64,000 bases of DNA from Pedobacter steynii (GCF_900103665.1 NZ_FNGY01000001.1:124001-188000); one strand, 5' to 3'; positions 17,720-27,944 are shown, numbered from the stretch's first letter. Notes: generated from the letters alone by a model not told the origin. A program made the numbers and translations.

Positions 17720-18976
17720 TTGGATACAGTTTTACAAAAAAAGCGTTGGAGTTTTAAACGGATAGCCCTCCTGGGAGGAGCCGTTCTGATGGTCGGATTA
17801 ATGGCTTCAGGATACCTGTTGGGTTCAGGTAAAAGCCGGGTGAAAGTGGAGCTTTCGAACCTGGTCATTGCCGACATTAAGAAAGGCCCCTTTCAGGAGT
17901 TTATTCCGGTGAATGGGGTGGTGATGCCTATCACTTCCATTTACCTGGATGCTGCAGAAGGAGGGAGACTGGAAGAGAAGTTTGTCGAAGACGGCGCTTT
18001 TCTGAAAAAAGGAGATCCCATTTTAAAGCTGTCAAATACGGACCTCGAGTTGAGCCTCGCAAATCAGGAGACGGCAGTATTTAACCTGCTGACCCAAATG
18101 CAGATCTCCAGGAATGCAGCGCAACAGAATACCATCGGGAAATTAAACCAGATGGCCGATGTAGAGAGCAGCTGGGAGGAAGCGGAAAGGACCTACCTGA
18201 TGAATAAAAAGCTCTTCGATCAAAAGATGATTGCCACACAGGAATTTAAAAAAAGTCAGATTGCCTACAATTACCAGGTCAGAAAGAAAAAGCTGACCGC
18301 ACAGATTTTGAAACAGGATTCGACGCTGACAAAACAGGAACTGTATCAAAGTGCACAGTCTTTCCAGCGTACACAAAATGCCCTGGCCGTGATGCGTAAG
18401 AAAGTAGAAGACCTGACGGTACGGGCGCCGGTATCAGGACAGCTGACTTCCCTGGATGCAGAAATCGGTCAGAATAAAAACAAAGGAGAAAGACTTGGAC
18501 AGATCGACGTGATCAGCGGATTTAAAGTCCGTGCCGAAATTGATGAGCATTACATTTCCAGAATCTTCCCGGGCTTGCAGGCAGAGTTTAACTTCAACAA
18601 TAAAAAGACGTTGTTGAGGGTGAAGAAGATTTTTACACAGGTGCTCAAAGGGAAGTTTCAGGTAGACATGGAATTTGTTGGAGAAACACCGGAGGGTATC
18701 CGCAGAGGACAGACCCTGCAGGTACGCCTCGCATTGAGCGATGCGACGAACGCATTGTTGTTACCCCGGGGTGGCTTTTATCAGAAAACCGGAGGAAACT
18801 GGATTTTTAAACTGAGCAAGGATGGGAAAACCGCCCATCGTGCAGACCTGAGCATCGGCCGGCAGAACCCGGACTTCTATGAATTGAAACAAGGGCTTGT
18901 AGCCGGAGACCGGGTGATTATTTCCGGTTACGAAGCCTACGGTGAGATGCAGGAACTAGTCCTGAAAGGAGATTAA
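17720..18976 (+). CDS. HlyD/MacA-type periplasmic adaptor of an ABC exporter
   Basis: 418 aa starting at TTG (17720); later ATGs would remove the N-terminal membrane anchor (IALLGGAVLMVGLMASGYLL, about 14-33). The membrane-fusion-protein plan is clear: barrel and lipoyl halves (GGRLEEKFVEDGAFLKKGDPILKL; VRAPVSGQLTSLDAEIGQ), a long coiled-coil hairpin between them (about 105-215) and a C-terminal barrel (GGNWIFKLSKDGKTAHRADL). It should link the downstream ATPase/permease to an outer-membrane channel. It is the first gene of a three-gene operon divergent from the NtrC/NtrY pair. Confidence 0.85.
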   Translation: MDTVLQKKRWSFKRIALLGGAVLMVGLMASGYLLGSGKSRVKVELSNLVIADIKKGPFQEFIPVNGVVMPITSIYLDAAEGGRLEEKFVEDGAFLKKGDPILKLSNTDLELSLANQETAVFNLLTQMQISRNAAQQNTIGKLNQMADVESSWEEAERTYLMNKKLFDQKMIATQEFKKSQIAYNYQVRKKKLTAQILKQDSTLTKQELYQSAQSFQRTQNALAVMRKKVEDLTVRAPVSGQLTSLDAEIGQNKNKGERLGQIDVISGFKVRAEIDEHYISRIFPGLQAEFNFNNKKTLLRVKKIFTQVLKGKFQVDMEFVGETPEGIRRGQTLQVRLALSDATNALLLPRGGFYQKTGGNWIFKLSKDGKTAHRADLSIGRQNPDFYELKQGLVAGDRVIISGYEAYGEMQELVLKGD

Positions 18977-19053
18977 TAAAAGGAAATGAATAAACTGAGT
19001 TAAAATAATATAAAATTGCACAAGCAAATCAACCACACAAAGAAAGCTGAACC

Positions 19054-19731
19054 GTGATTAAAATAACCGAACTTAAAAAGATCTATCGCTCTGAAGAGCT
19101 GGAAACCACCGCTTTAAATGACCTGTCATTTGAAGTGAAGAAAGGGGAGTTTGTTGCCGTAATGGGACCATCCGGTTGCGGAAAATCCACTTTGTTGAAC
19201 ATTCTCGGACTGCTGGACGACCTGGATGGCGGAAGTTTCATCTTCAACGGCACAGAGGTGGCGAAATTTAACGACTATAAACGTTCGGACCTGCGGACAG
19301 AAAACATCGGTTTTGTATTCCAGAGTTTCAACCTGATCGATGAACTCACGGTATTTGAAAATGTGGAGCTGCCACTGATCTATACGAAATTGAAAGAGAA
19401 GGAAAGGAAAAAGAAAGTCGATGAGGTTTTAGAGCGGATGCAGCTGATGCACAGGAGAAACCATTTCCCTCAGCAATTGTCGGGCGGACAACAGCAAAGA
19501 GTGGCCGTAGCACGTGCCGTAGTGAATGACCCCAAGCTGATCCTTGCCGATGAGCCGACAGGAAATCTGGACTCGGTAAATGGCAATGAAGTGATGCAAC
19601 TGATGACTGACCTGAATGCGCAGGGGACGACCATTATTATGGTGACCCATTCTGAGCATGATGCGAAGTATAGCCATAGGATCATCAGAATGCTGGACGG
19701 ACAAGTGGTTACAGAAAACATATTGGCATAA
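19054..19731 (+). CDS. ABC transporter ATP-binding protein (MacB/LolD type)
   Basis: 225 aa, GTG start. Complete motifs: Walker [11 protein letters not shown]-loop (FVFQSFNLI), signature [14 protein letters not shown], Walker [14 protein letters not shown] and H-loop VTHSEHD. The LFDEL-like insert and length match the MacB/LolD group, which drive FtsX-type permeases. The stop is one base before the permease start at 19733. It powers extrusion of a substrate (peptide, lipid or macrolide-like compound) from the periplasm; the substrate is unknown. Confidence 0.92.
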   Translation: MIKITELKKIYRSEELETTALNDLSFEVKKGEFVAVMGPSGCGKSTLLNILGLLDDLDGGSFIFNGTEVAKFNDYKRSDLRTENIGFVFQSFNLIDELTVFENVELPLIYTKLKEKERKKKVDEVLERMQLMHRRNHFPQQLSGGQQQRVAVARAVVNDPKLILADEPTGNLDSVNGNEVMQLMTDLNAQGTTIIMVTHSEHDAKYSHRIIRMLDGQVVTENILA

Positions 19732-19732
19732 G

Positions 19733-22159
19733 ATGGTAAAGCATTATATAAAAATTGCCCTCCGTAACCTGCGGAAGAACATGTTTTACACCCTGATCAG
19801 CCTGATTGGTCTGGTGATCTCTATGGGGGCCTTTGTGATCCTGATGAACTATGTGGATTTTGAAAGTCATTATGACGACTTCCATACGGACAGTGATCAG
19901 ATCTACCGGGCAGAATCTTATTTTACCCTGAATGGCACAGTAGCGGATTCCTGGGCAACGAGCTCCTTCGGTTATGCCGGAGCAATGAAAGCAGAATTTT
20001 CTGAGGTTAAAGCCATCACAAGGATCAATTTTAAAGACAATGAGCGGATCGTTCGCTATCAGGATAAGATCTACAGGGAGCGAATGGTGGTGTTTGCAGA
20101 TAGTAATTTCTTCTCTTTCTTTTCTTTCCCCTTATTAAAAGGAGATCCTCAAAAGGTATTGCGGGAACCTAATACGATTGCCATTTCCGCATCAGCAGCA
20201 AAAAAATACTTTGGCGATGCAGATCCCATAGGAAAGGTACTGGACATTACGACGCGAAAAGTAGTATTCCACTGTGCCGTTAGTGGTGTTTTTGAAGACT
20301 TTCCGCCTCAGTCTCACCTGAAGTTGGACATGATCATTTCTTATGCGAGTACCAGCCAGTTTGAAAGAGATTTTTGGTATATGCATTCCGCTTATACCTA
20401 TGTGAAGACAAACAGCGAAGCAGATGCCCGGACGATTGAAAAGAAATTTCCGGCCCTGGCAGAAAAGTTCAAGACAGAAGATGCGATGAGGGATAAAAGC
20501 TGGGAAATTCATATGGTACCGTTGTCAGACATTCACCTGAATCCGCTAAAACCTATGGAATTTGAAGTGAAAGGGAGCAAACAGAATGTTCGTTTTATCT
20601 TTGTATTTGCCCTCATTATCCTGATTGTAGGCTGGGTAAATTTCATCAATATCATGACTTCCAAATCCATTGAACGTGCCGGAGAGATCGGGCTGAGGAA
20701 ACTGGTGGGCAGTAAAATGAAACACATGATGATCCAGTTCTTTATCGAGTCCTTTATCATCAACTTCCTGGCGGTTTCGGTTTTTCTGATCCTGATGGTC
20801 ATCGCGCTTCCCTTTTTAACAGATTTATATTACTCCCCAATGTTCAATCAGTTCTGGCAGCGCCCAATGGTGTGGGGCCTGCTGGTTCTGATCTTTCTGC
20901 TGAGCACGCTGATTACAGGTGCAGTTCCGATCCTGGTACTGAGGAAGATAAAGATTGCAGTAGTTTTAAAGAACAGGATGTCTTTCCGTGTGGGAATGGG
21001 GAAAGGGCTACGCCATGGGCTGATCATTTTCCAGTTTACCGCGGCGATCGTACTGGTGGTCTCTACGGTAACCATCAGAAGACAAATGGATTATATGCAA
21101 GGGAAAGACCTGGGAGCGGATGTGACGCAAACCCTGGTTTTTAAAACCCCGGCTAAGACCGATGATTATGAAGGGAAACTGGAAATGATCACGGAGAAGA
21201 TGAAAACCATTGGCGGTGTAAAATCGGTCAGCAGATCGAGCGCTGTTCCTGGAGAAATGGTGGATTTCTTTATTGCAAATCAGCGGGACAATGATCCGGA
21301 AAAGGTGTCGGTGCTGACGGAAATGTTCAGGGTAGACTATGATTTTATCGATGCTTATCAATTGAAAATCGTCAAAGGCCGGAATTTCTCAAAAAGTTTT
21401 GGCGCGGATAAAGATAACTCCCTGATCCTGACGCAAAGTGCGATGAAACTTTTTGGATTTAAAAATGAAGAGGAGGCTGTAGGTGGTTTTATAAACCTGG
21501 AAGGGCAGGGGAACAAGAAGTATGAAGTGATTGGTGTGCTCAAAGATTATCACCATCTCTCTCTGAAAGAAAACTTCCGCCCGGTAGTATTCCTGATGTT
21601 TAGCCCATGGAATATGCTGGATTTCCAGTATGTTTCGGTAAAGATTCAGGGCGCCAATGCGAAGGCGATTGCAGGAATGCTGGAGAGGGAATATAAAAGT
21701 GTTTTTCCGGATTCTTCTTTTGATTCCTTTTTCCTGGATGAATTTTTCAACCGCCAGTATAAAGAAGATGTCACCTATGGGGTAATCATCATGATCTTTA
21801 CCTGGCTGACGATCTTTATTGTCTGCCTGGGAATTCTGGGAATAGCCAGTTTGATGCTGCTCCGGAGAACAAAAGAAATTGCCATCCGTAAGATATCAGG
21901 TGCAAAGCCATGGCAGATTCTGAAGCTGATCAATATGGAATTTATCCGTTGGGTCGGTCTGGCAATAGTCATCGGAACACCTTTATCCTGGTGGATCATG
22001 CACAACTGGCTGGAGAATTTCCCTTACCGTACTGAAATAGAATGGTGGATATTTGTGCTTGCCGGATTGCTGACGGTGCTCGTTACCGGAATTACCGTGA
22101 GCATTCAAACAGTGAAGAATGCTTTGGAGAACCCTGTGAAAAGCTTAAGGAATGAGTAA
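19733..22159 (+). CDS. FtsX-type ABC transporter permease (MacB-like, double MacB_PCD)
   Basis: 808 aa. Frame extends upstream to 19658, but ATG 19733 directly follows the ATPase stop and begins the usual [16 protein letters not shown]. Two repeats are seen, each with a periplasmic MacB_PCD domain and FtsX TM helices: TM near 20-40, then three TMs about 290-420 ([20 protein letters not shown]), then a second PCD, then three TMs about 690-800. RxGEIGLRK and RTKEIAIRK motifs mark the coupling helices. Together with the two upstream genes it forms a MacAB-like exporter controlled by the divergent two-component system. Confidence 0.9.
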   Translation: MVKHYIKIALRNLRKNMFYTLISLIGLVISMGAFVILMNYVDFESHYDDFHTDSDQIYRAESYFTLNGTVADSWATSSFGYAGAMKAEFSEVKAITRINFKDNERIVRYQDKIYRERMVVFADSNFFSFFSFPLLKGDPQKVLREPNTIAISASAAKKYFGDADPIGKVLDITTRKVVFHCAVSGVFEDFPPQSHLKLDMIISYASTSQFERDFWYMHSAYTYVKTNSEADARTIEKKFPALAEKFKTEDAMRDKSWEIHMVPLSDIHLNPLKPMEFEVKGSKQNVRFIFVFALIILIVGWVNFINIMTSKSIERAGEIGLRKLVGSKMKHMMIQFFIESFIINFLAVSVFLILMVIALPFLTDLYYSPMFNQFWQRPMVWGLLVLIFLLSTLITGAVPILVLRKIKIAVVLKNRMSFRVGMGKGLRHGLIIFQFTAAIVLVVSTVTIRRQMDYMQGKDLGADVTQTLVFKTPAKTDDYEGKLEMITEKMKTIGGVKSVSRSSAVPGEMVDFFIANQRDNDPEKVSVLTEMFRVDYDFIDAYQLKIVKGRNFSKSFGADKDNSLILTQSAMKLFGFKNEEEAVGGFINLEGQGNKKYEVIGVLKDYHHLSLKENFRPVVFLMFSPWNMLDFQYVSVKIQGANAKAIAGMLEREYKSVFPDSSFDSFFLDEFFNRQYKEDVTYGVIIMIFTWLTIFIVCLGILGIASLMLLRRTKEIAIRKISGAKPWQILKLINMEFIRWVGLAIVIGTPLSWWIMHNWLENFPYRTEIEWWIFVLAGLLTVLVTGITVSIQTVKNALENPVKSLRNE

Positions 22160-22222
22160 CAGGAATTTAACGGCCGAATTTGTACCTTGTAGGATATAAT
22201 TCTCACCTATAAAAAAACAGTT

Positions 22223-22414
22223 ATGAATCAAAAAGAAGTAAACGATGAATACGTTAATGCGGTAAATAAAATTGAAACGATCTTAAAGTTTGATAAAAGC
22301 GTTTATCCCAATGCTACAGATTTTATCAGTCATTTGCTGGCACTGGCCAAAGAAAATCATTTTCAGGTCCTGACCAAGGATGGTTCCAGTCTGGAAGATG
22401 CGATCAAAGGATAA
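22223..22414 (+). CDS. Small hypothetical protein (63 aa)
   Basis: A hydrophilic protein with a predicted helix-rich fold (EYVNAVNKIETILKFDKSVYP and DFISHLLALAKENHFQVL as helices). No signal peptide, TM helix or recognised domain. It has a clean ATG and lies 63 bases after the exporter permease, so it may be read from that operon. Function unknown. Confidence 0.55.
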   Translation: MNQKEVNDEYVNAVNKIETILKFDKSVYPNATDFISHLLALAKENHFQVLTKDGSSLEDAIKG

Positions 22415-22447
22415 AAAGAAATTTTAAAATTTATTGTAAGGATTTCA

Positions 22448-22472
22448 GTTTACCTCCGACTAGGAGGTAAAC
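22448..22472. promoter_or_regulatory. Long inverted repeat (operator or leader hairpin) before the DUF417 gene
   Basis: GTTTACCTCC, loop GACTA, GGAGGTAAAC: perfect 10-bp arms ending 12 bases before the ATG at 22485. There is no T-run, so it is not a terminator. It may bind a dimeric regulator, or as RNA it would hide a GGAGG sequence 17 bases before the start codon. Confidence 0.6.
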
Positions 22473-22484
22473 AAATCTTTACAA

Positions 22485-22913
22485 ATGAAAAATTATTCAA
22501 AATTTGGCTATGGCCTTAGTGTCATCGGAACTGCCCTTGTCCTGCTCTGGATCGGGATCTTTAAATTTACCCATGCGGAAGCAAATGCCATTAAAGGACT
22601 CGTAGAACATAGTTTCCTGATGAGCTGGATGTTGAACATCGCTTCTCTTCAGGGCGTATCTAATTTTATTGGTGTCTTTGAAATCGCAACTGGATTATTG
22701 CTGATTGCTTCCTTCTGGAATAAAAACCTCGGGAAAATCGGAGGCATCTTGTCTGTCCTCATCTTCCTCAGCACCATTTCTTTCCTGTTTACTACGCCGG
22801 GAGTATGGCGTTCGGTGGAAGGAGTACCGATCACAGACTTCTTTATTCTGAAAGACCTAACCTTATTGGGCGTATCCTTACAGGTGCTGGATCGAAGTCT
22901 GAGTCCTACCTAA
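22485..22913 (+). CDS. DUF417 (YkgB/RclC-like) inner-membrane protein
   Basis: 142 aa with four TM helices (about 10-27, 46-66, 68-88, 93-112). The beginning (GYGLSVIGTALVLLWIGIFKFTHAEANAIKGLVEHSFLMSWM) and the GVFEIATGLLL segment are characteristic of DUF417, whose E. coli member RclC belongs to the reactive chlorine resistance regulon. Its biochemical role is unknown. It is monocistronic: an inverted repeat sits before it and a terminator after it, which suggests inducible expression. Confidence 0.82.
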   Translation: MKNYSKFGYGLSVIGTALVLLWIGIFKFTHAEANAIKGLVEHSFLMSWMLNIASLQGVSNFIGVFEIATGLLLIASFWNKNLGKIGGILSVLIFLSTISFLFTTPGVWRSVEGVPITDFFILKDLTLLGVSLQVLDRSLSPT

Positions 22914-22935
22914 ACCGTTCATCCGGAAGGAGAGG

Positions 22936-22963
22936 GCCAACGTGAACAACGTTGGCTTTTTTT
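22936..22963 (+). terminator. Rho-independent terminator after the DUF417 gene
   Basis: GCCAACGT (22936-22943), loop GAACA, ACGTTGGC (22949-22956), followed by seven T. Confidence 0.9.
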
Positions 22964-23000
22964 ATGCCGTTGAAAATATTTATTACAAATAAATTATAAG

Positions 23001-23024
23001 TAAATGAATATTCATTTATATTTG
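23001..23024 (+). promoter_or_regulatory. TetR operator palindrome overlapping the -7 box
   Basis: TAAATGAATATTCATTTA (23001-23018) is a perfect 18-bp palindrome. It runs directly into TATATTTG (23017-23024), an exact TAnnTTTG -7 box 19 bases before the TetR gene start. The palindrome lies between the -33 and -7 positions, the classical place for autorepression by a TetR dimer. Confidence 0.75.
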
Positions 23025-23043
23025 GACATTCAATTATAAAGCG

Positions 23044-23634
23044 ATGCGTATCAGAGATGTAAATAAAGTAGAGTTAGTGAAGGAAAAGGCGATCGAGTTG
23101 CTCGTTAAGGTCGGTTTCGAGGGTTTTACCATGGGTAAATTAGCCAAAGAATGTGGCATTTCGGTAGCTACACTTTACATTTATTACAAAGACAAGGACG
23201 ACCTGATTCTCCAGGTTGGGATGGAGGAAACGGAAAGAATGGGTGTCTTGATGCTGGAAGATTTCGATCCGGAAGCCACTTTTGCCGTTGGCTTGCGACA
23301 ACAATGGAAAAACAGGGCAAAATGTATGTTGGAAAATCCTTTATCCGTACAGATGATAGAACAACTGCGAACCTCCACTTATCAGGAAAAGATTTTTGAG
23401 CGCCTGATAGAAACCTTTAAATCCACTTTGGGCAGATTTATGCACAATGCCGTACAAAGAGGAGAGATAGAAGCAATGCCATTGGAAACCTACTGGTCTG
23501 TAGCTTTCGCCCCCTTGTATAACCTGATCCGGTTCCACAATGAAGGACGAAGCCTGGGCGGCAAACCATTCGTGTTAACCGATGAAGTCCTTTGGGGAAC
23601 CTTTGATCTCGTATTAAAAGCTTTAAAAAAATAA
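23044..23634 (+). CDS. TetR/AcrR-family transcriptional repressor
   Basis: 196 aa. The N-terminal HTH is clear (KEKAIELLVKVGFEGFTMGKLAKECGISVATLYIYYKDKDDLI, shown by its turn GISVATLYIYY near residues 39-49), followed by an all-helical ligand-binding domain. It should repress its own promoter through the palindrome at 23001-23018 and probably the small protein and MFS transporter genes that follow at 17 and 14 base spacing. The likely inducer is a substrate of that transporter. Confidence 0.9.
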   Translation: MRIRDVNKVELVKEKAIELLVKVGFEGFTMGKLAKECGISVATLYIYYKDKDDLILQVGMEETERMGVLMLEDFDPEATFAVGLRQQWKNRAKCMLENPLSVQMIEQLRTSTYQEKIFERLIETFKSTLGRFMHNAVQRGEIEAMPLETYWSVAFAPLYNLIRFHNEGRSLGGKPFVLTDEVLWGTFDLVLKALKK

Positions 23635-23651
23635 CCTAAAATCCAAAACCT

Positions 23652-23876
23652 ATGGAACTTAATATGAACGATATCCTGCTCTTTAAGACAGACATCCGTA
23701 CCGAAGGAGATAAGCGATTGATCGCTAAAGTGATGCAGGAATATAAAATTGCAAATTGGACAGTAGACCAGGATGATATCGACTGTGTCCTGAGGATCGT
23801 CTCCTCCCAGTTGAAACTACATGATGTCATCAATCTGGTGGTCCATAACGGATACCAGTGCGAAGAATTAACTTAA
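23652..23876 (+). CDS. Small ferredoxin-like-fold protein (HMA-like, no CxxC)
   Basis: 74 aa (an internal ATG at 23664 is an alternative start). The strand-helix-strand-strand-helix-strand order (ILLFKTDI, KRLIAKVMQEY, NWTVD, CVLRIVS, HDVINLVVHN, YQCEEL) looks like the heavy-metal-associated fold, but the metal-binding CxxC is absent. Such orphan HMA-like proteins are frequent in Bacteroidota; their role is unknown. It sits between the TetR gene and the MFS gene and should be cotranscribed with both. Confidence 0.6.
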   Translation: MELNMNDILLFKTDIRTEGDKRLIAKVMQEYKIANWTVDQDDIDCVLRIVSSQLKLHDVINLVVHNGYQCEELT

Positions 23877-23890
23877 TTTAAATTATTCTA

Positions 23891-25147
23891 ATGGAACAAA
23901 TACTCCCTAATCCAAATATCAATATTGCCGCCCCTTTTTCGGGCTACCAAAAGCTGGTGATCGCCCTGTTGGCCTTTCTTCAGTTTACCATTGTGCTCGA
24001 CTTTATGGTGCTGGCACCACTGGGCGATTTTCTAATGAAATCATTGTCCATCACGCCAAAAGGTTTCGGCCTGGTGGTTTCTGCTTATGCGTTTAGCGCC
24101 GGTGCATCGGGAATCCTTGCAGCGGGTTTTGCAGATAAATTTGACCGTAAACAGCTGCTATTGTTCTTTTATAGCGGATTCATTATCGGTACTTTATGCT
24201 GTGCCATGTCTACGACTTATGAAATGTTGCTTGGCGCAAGAATTGTAACGGGCTTATTCGGTGGCGTAATCGGAGCAATCTCCATGACCATCGTGACCGA
24301 TCTTTTTGCCGTTCATCAACGTGGCCGTGTAATGGGCTTTGTACAAATGGCTTTTGCGGCCAGTCAGATTCTGGGAATTCCGGTAGGACTTTACCTGGCC
24401 AATATCTGGGGTTGGCATGCCGCCTTCTTCATGATTGTCGGCCTGGCCATCCTGATCGGTCTGACGATTCTGATTAAGGTGAAACCAATCGACCAGCACC
24501 TTGCTGTGCAATCGGATAAAAATGCCTTTTTACATTTATGGCATGCCGTTTCTAACCGTTCTTATCAAACCGGTTTTTTGGCTACTGCTTTTTTAAGCGT
24601 CGGCGGATTTATGCTGATGCCCTTTGGAAGTGCTTACCTGATCAATAACATTAAAATTACCCAGACAGAATTGCCAATGGTATTCATGCTGACGGGAGTG
24701 GCCTCTATCATTATGATGCCCCTGATTGGTAAACTGAGTGATAAAGTAGATAAGTTTATGATCTTTTCCGCAGGATCGGTTCTTGCCGTGGTGCTGATCC
24801 TGATCTATACCAACCTGAGTCCCGTTCCACTTTGGGAAGTGGTGGTATTGAACATGATCCTTTTTATGGGCATCATGAGCAGGATGATTCCTGCAACAAC
24901 GTTAACGATGAGTATTCCGGATATGAAAGACAGAGGTGCTTTTATGAGTGTGAATGCTTCCCTACAACAGGTAGCAGGTGGAATAGCCGCTTTATGCGCT
25001 GGGTTGATCGTTACTCAGGAAACAAAAAGCAGTCCGCTGCAACATTATGATACCCTTGGCCTGGTCGTATCTGTCCTGGTTTTAATTTGTGGCATTTTCG
25101 TGTACAGGGTAAGTGTGCTGGTTAAAAAGAAAGAGCAGCAAGGCTAA
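23891..25147 (+). CDS. MFS transporter (DHA1-type, 12 TM)
   Basis: 418 aa with twelve predicted TM helices. The MFS loop 2-3 signature appears as GFADKFDRKQLLLF and motif C-like Gly-rich helices follow (GARIVTGLFGGVIGAISMTIV). It should export a small molecule by proton antiport. It is the third gene of the TetR unit and is followed by a strong terminator. A drug or metabolite efflux role is inferred from the family and the TetR context; the substrate is unknown. Confidence 0.87.
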   Translation: MEQILPNPNINIAAPFSGYQKLVIALLAFLQFTIVLDFMVLAPLGDFLMKSLSITPKGFGLVVSAYAFSAGASGILAAGFADKFDRKQLLLFFYSGFIIGTLCCAMSTTYEMLLGARIVTGLFGGVIGAISMTIVTDLFAVHQRGRVMGFVQMAFAASQILGIPVGLYLANIWGWHAAFFMIVGLAILIGLTILIKVKPIDQHLAVQSDKNAFLHLWHAVSNRSYQTGFLATAFLSVGGFMLMPFGSAYLINNIKITQTELPMVFMLTGVASIIMMPLIGKLSDKVDKFMIFSAGSVLAVVLILIYTNLSPVPLWEVVVLNMILFMGIMSRMIPATTLTMSIPDMKDRGAFMSVNASLQQVAGGIAALCAGLIVTQETKSSPLQHYDTLGLVVSVLVLICGIFVYRVSVLVKKKEQQG

Positions 25148-25151
25148 TTCG

Positions 25152-25199
25152 AAAGCGTTCAATATGGAACAATGAATGTTCGGTATTGAACGCTTTTTT
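25152..25199 (+). terminator. Rho-independent terminator after the MFS gene
   Basis: AAAGCGTTCAATA (25152-25164) pairs with TATTGAACGCTTT (25184-25196) around a 19-base loop and ends in a T-run. Confidence 0.85.
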
Positions 25200-25304
25200 C
25201 ATGGGATACCCACCTGATGATGGGTTTATGGACAGTTTAAGGATTTGGCATTGAAATGGTTTCTAAGTATTGCTGACTCGTTTTGCCCATAAATACTTCA
25301 CCTG

Positions 25305-27746
25305 ATGTTTAAACTCAACTTAAAGATAGCCTTCCGTAATATCTGGAAAAACAGAAGTGCTTCATTGATCAATATTGCCGGACTGTCTTTAGGACTTGCA
25401 GGTTTTATACTGATTTTATTGTACCTGAACTTTGAAACAGGTTATGATAAATGGTCTCCAAAATTGAAGAACGTTTATAAAGTAGGGGTGCATTTTCGTG
25501 TGGGTGCTGCAGATGAATGGTGGGAAACCATGCCTGCAAGCTTCATTTCATTGATCCGGGAGAAATCTCCTGATGTAGAGAGTGCAAGCATTACCGGCTG
25601 GGGCGATGAAGTCATCGAGCACAACAGACAGTTTTATTATGACTTGAATGTCAGACAGGCGGACAGCACCTTTTTCAGAACTTTTCCCTTTACTTACCTT
25701 CAGGGAGATATGAATACGGCACTTAACCAGCCTAAGCGTGCAGTGATCAACAAGAAAACCGCATTGCTTTTATTTGGAACTGATCAGGTACTGGGAAAGA
25801 CCATAAAGTTGGGTTTAAAGAAAGAAACGCATACGATTACCGGGGTTTGGGACAATGAAAAGAACCGGACCCATTTCTGGGCAGATGTAATTACGCCCAT
25901 GCCTATGCCTAAAGACGAGCATTGGGGCAATTTTAGCTATAACTCTTATATCAGGCTAAAAGAAGGGGTAGATCCGGATATAGCGCTTCCTAAACTTACC
26001 CGTTTATTTATGGATGCCAAGGCGCGCTGGTCTGCCAGGAATGCAAATAAGGTCATAAAGACCAAAGGATTGCTGACTATAGCTGAGGCACAGGTAATTA
26101 TGAATGAAGGAAGGAGCAGTAAAGTAGAACTGATCTATGAGCCGGTTGGCGGTGTTTACACCGGTTCTGTTTTCTATGGAAAAAGCAAAACGACAACCAT
26201 GTACGTTTTGTCGGCGCTAGCTATATTTCTGCTCGTCATCGCCTGTATCAATTTTACCAATCTGGCCATTGCACATGCGGGGAAACGTGCCCGTGAAATT
26301 GGCGTGAAGAAAGTATTAGGCGTAGAAAAAAATATGCTGGTGGTTCAGTTTCTGTTTGAGACTTTTTTACAGACCACCTGTGCTTTTTTATTGGGATTAA
26401 CACTCGTAGAGTTATTGCTTCCATATTTTAACAGTTTATTAGGTAGCCAGCTCAGTTTTTTTGGTGCCGGAAACATGTTGACCTTGTTATTCCAGGTGAG
26501 TCTTGTATTTATTCTGGTGACCCTTTGTGCCGGTTTATATCCGGCGGTTTATTTTTCCGGATTTTTACCGGCTAAGGTACTGAAGGGGAATTTCGACCGG
26601 AGTGCAAGGGGCATACTTATCAGAAAGGTTCTGGTGGTCAGCCAGTTTGTGATTACCTGCACTTTTATCATTTGTTTTGCGGTGATGTTTAGTCAGCTTA
26701 AGTTTATGCGGAATAAGGATGTCGGCCTGCAAAGGGCTCAGGTTTTGTCTGTCAGGCTGCAGACCGACCGGATTAAAGAGATGTCTGCTGATAAATTTGA
26801 ACAAATCGGACAAAGACTGAAGCGCATTGAAGGGGTAAAGCAGGTGACGCTTTCCAGCCGTTCTCCATGGGGTAATGGCGGAAGTTCCGGGGATCTGAAC
26901 TACCAGGGACAAAACCTTATGGTACAGGATTATTATGTTGGTCTGGATTATTTTGAAACACTGGGTATTCCTTTGAAGAGTGGCAGGGCATTTTCTAATG
27001 CAAATTTTCAGGCAGATACGGCAAAGGTAGCGGCAGTGGTCAATGAGTCGTTGGTAAAAGAACTTGGCATCAAAAATCCAATAGGCACTACTTATGAGCG
27101 GGGAGGGGAAAATTACCGGATTATTGGGGTGGTTAAAGATTTTAATGATCAGGGCTTTGAGGCCGCCGTAAAACCATCCCATTTTATTGTGAGCAAGCGT
27201 TGGTATCAATATGGAAATTTACTGCTCAGCATCCATGCAGAAAATCCGCAGGAGACTTTAAAAAAGATCACTGAAGAGTGGGCAAAGGTAGAACCTGGTT
27301 TCCCGCTAAGGTCAACCTGGCTTGATGAGTCTTTCGCTAAAAACATGAAAGACTACCAGCGGCAAGGTGTATTGATGCAGGTGTTTAGCATAGCCACGCT
27401 TTGTATTGCTTTGCTTGGTCTCTTTGCTTTAGCCACCTATAATGCCAAAGTCAGAACCCGGGAAATTGCGGTGAGAAGAGTCCTTGGCGCTTCTACTTCG
27501 GGCATCTTAAAGCTCCTGAACAAAGAGTTTGTAGGCTTGGTTCTGGTGGCAAATGTGATTGCCTTTGTGATCGCTTATATTCTGATGAACAAATGGCTGA
27601 ATGGTTTCGCTTATCGCATAGATGTACCTGTTCTGTTGTTTGTGCTCACCGGATTTTTCTCGCTCTCACTGACGATCCTTACCGTAAGCTGGCAGGCCTA
27701 TAAAGCGGCAATGACCAATCCGGTTGATGCGCTGAAATACGAATAA
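25305..27746 (+). CDS. Stand-alone FtsX-type ABC permease (double MacB_PCD)
   Basis: 813 aa with the same plan as the permease at 19733: a leading TM (about 19-41), MacB_PCD, three TMs around 285-420, then a second PCD and three C-terminal TMs. The coupling motifs RAREIGVKK and RTREIAVRR are present. No ATPase gene is adjacent, so it must use an ATPase encoded elsewhere, for example the MacB/LolD-type protein at 19054. Orphan permeases of this kind are abundant in Pedobacter-like genomes. The substrate is unknown. Confidence 0.87.
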   Translation: MFKLNLKIAFRNIWKNRSASLINIAGLSLGLAGFILILLYLNFETGYDKWSPKLKNVYKVGVHFRVGAADEWWETMPASFISLIREKSPDVESASITGWGDEVIEHNRQFYYDLNVRQADSTFFRTFPFTYLQGDMNTALNQPKRAVINKKTALLLFGTDQVLGKTIKLGLKKETHTITGVWDNEKNRTHFWADVITPMPMPKDEHWGNFSYNSYIRLKEGVDPDIALPKLTRLFMDAKARWSARNANKVIKTKGLLTIAEAQVIMNEGRSSKVELIYEPVGGVYTGSVFYGKSKTTTMYVLSALAIFLLVIACINFTNLAIAHAGKRAREIGVKKVLGVEKNMLVVQFLFETFLQTTCAFLLGLTLVELLLPYFNSLLGSQLSFFGAGNMLTLLFQVSLVFILVTLCAGLYPAVYFSGFLPAKVLKGNFDRSARGILIRKVLVVSQFVITCTFIICFAVMFSQLKFMRNKDVGLQRAQVLSVRLQTDRIKEMSADKFEQIGQRLKRIEGVKQVTLSSRSPWGNGGSSGDLNYQGQNLMVQDYYVGLDYFETLGIPLKSGRAFSNANFQADTAKVAAVVNESLVKELGIKNPIGTTYERGGENYRIIGVVKDFNDQGFEAAVKPSHFIVSKRWYQYGNLLLSIHAENPQETLKKITEEWAKVEPGFPLRSTWLDESFAKNMKDYQRQGVLMQVFSIATLCIALLGLFALATYNAKVRTREIAVRRVLGASTSGILKLLNKEFVGLVLVANVIAFVIAYILMNKWLNGFAYRIDVPVLLFVLTGFFSLSLTILTVSWQAYKAAMTNPVDALKYE

Positions 27747-27944
27747 AAAAGCGCGACATCTGTCTGGTTCTGTATACGTTATCTTTAGAGTCTTGAAAAT
27801 AAAATGTCTTTGTTTTAAAATTATATAAGTTAAACGGGCTTTGTGAAGCGTTTTTCGTTGTTTTAAAGTTATTTGCCTGATTATTATACGATAATGGCAG
27901 AATTTTTGTCAGTGTAGTGTATAATAAACCTAAAACCAAAAGTT

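Noticed and set aside
19658..19732. Upstream ATG giving a longer permease
   Set aside because: It overlaps the ATPase gene and its 25 residues lack any family resemblance; ATG 19733 follows the ATPase stop directly.
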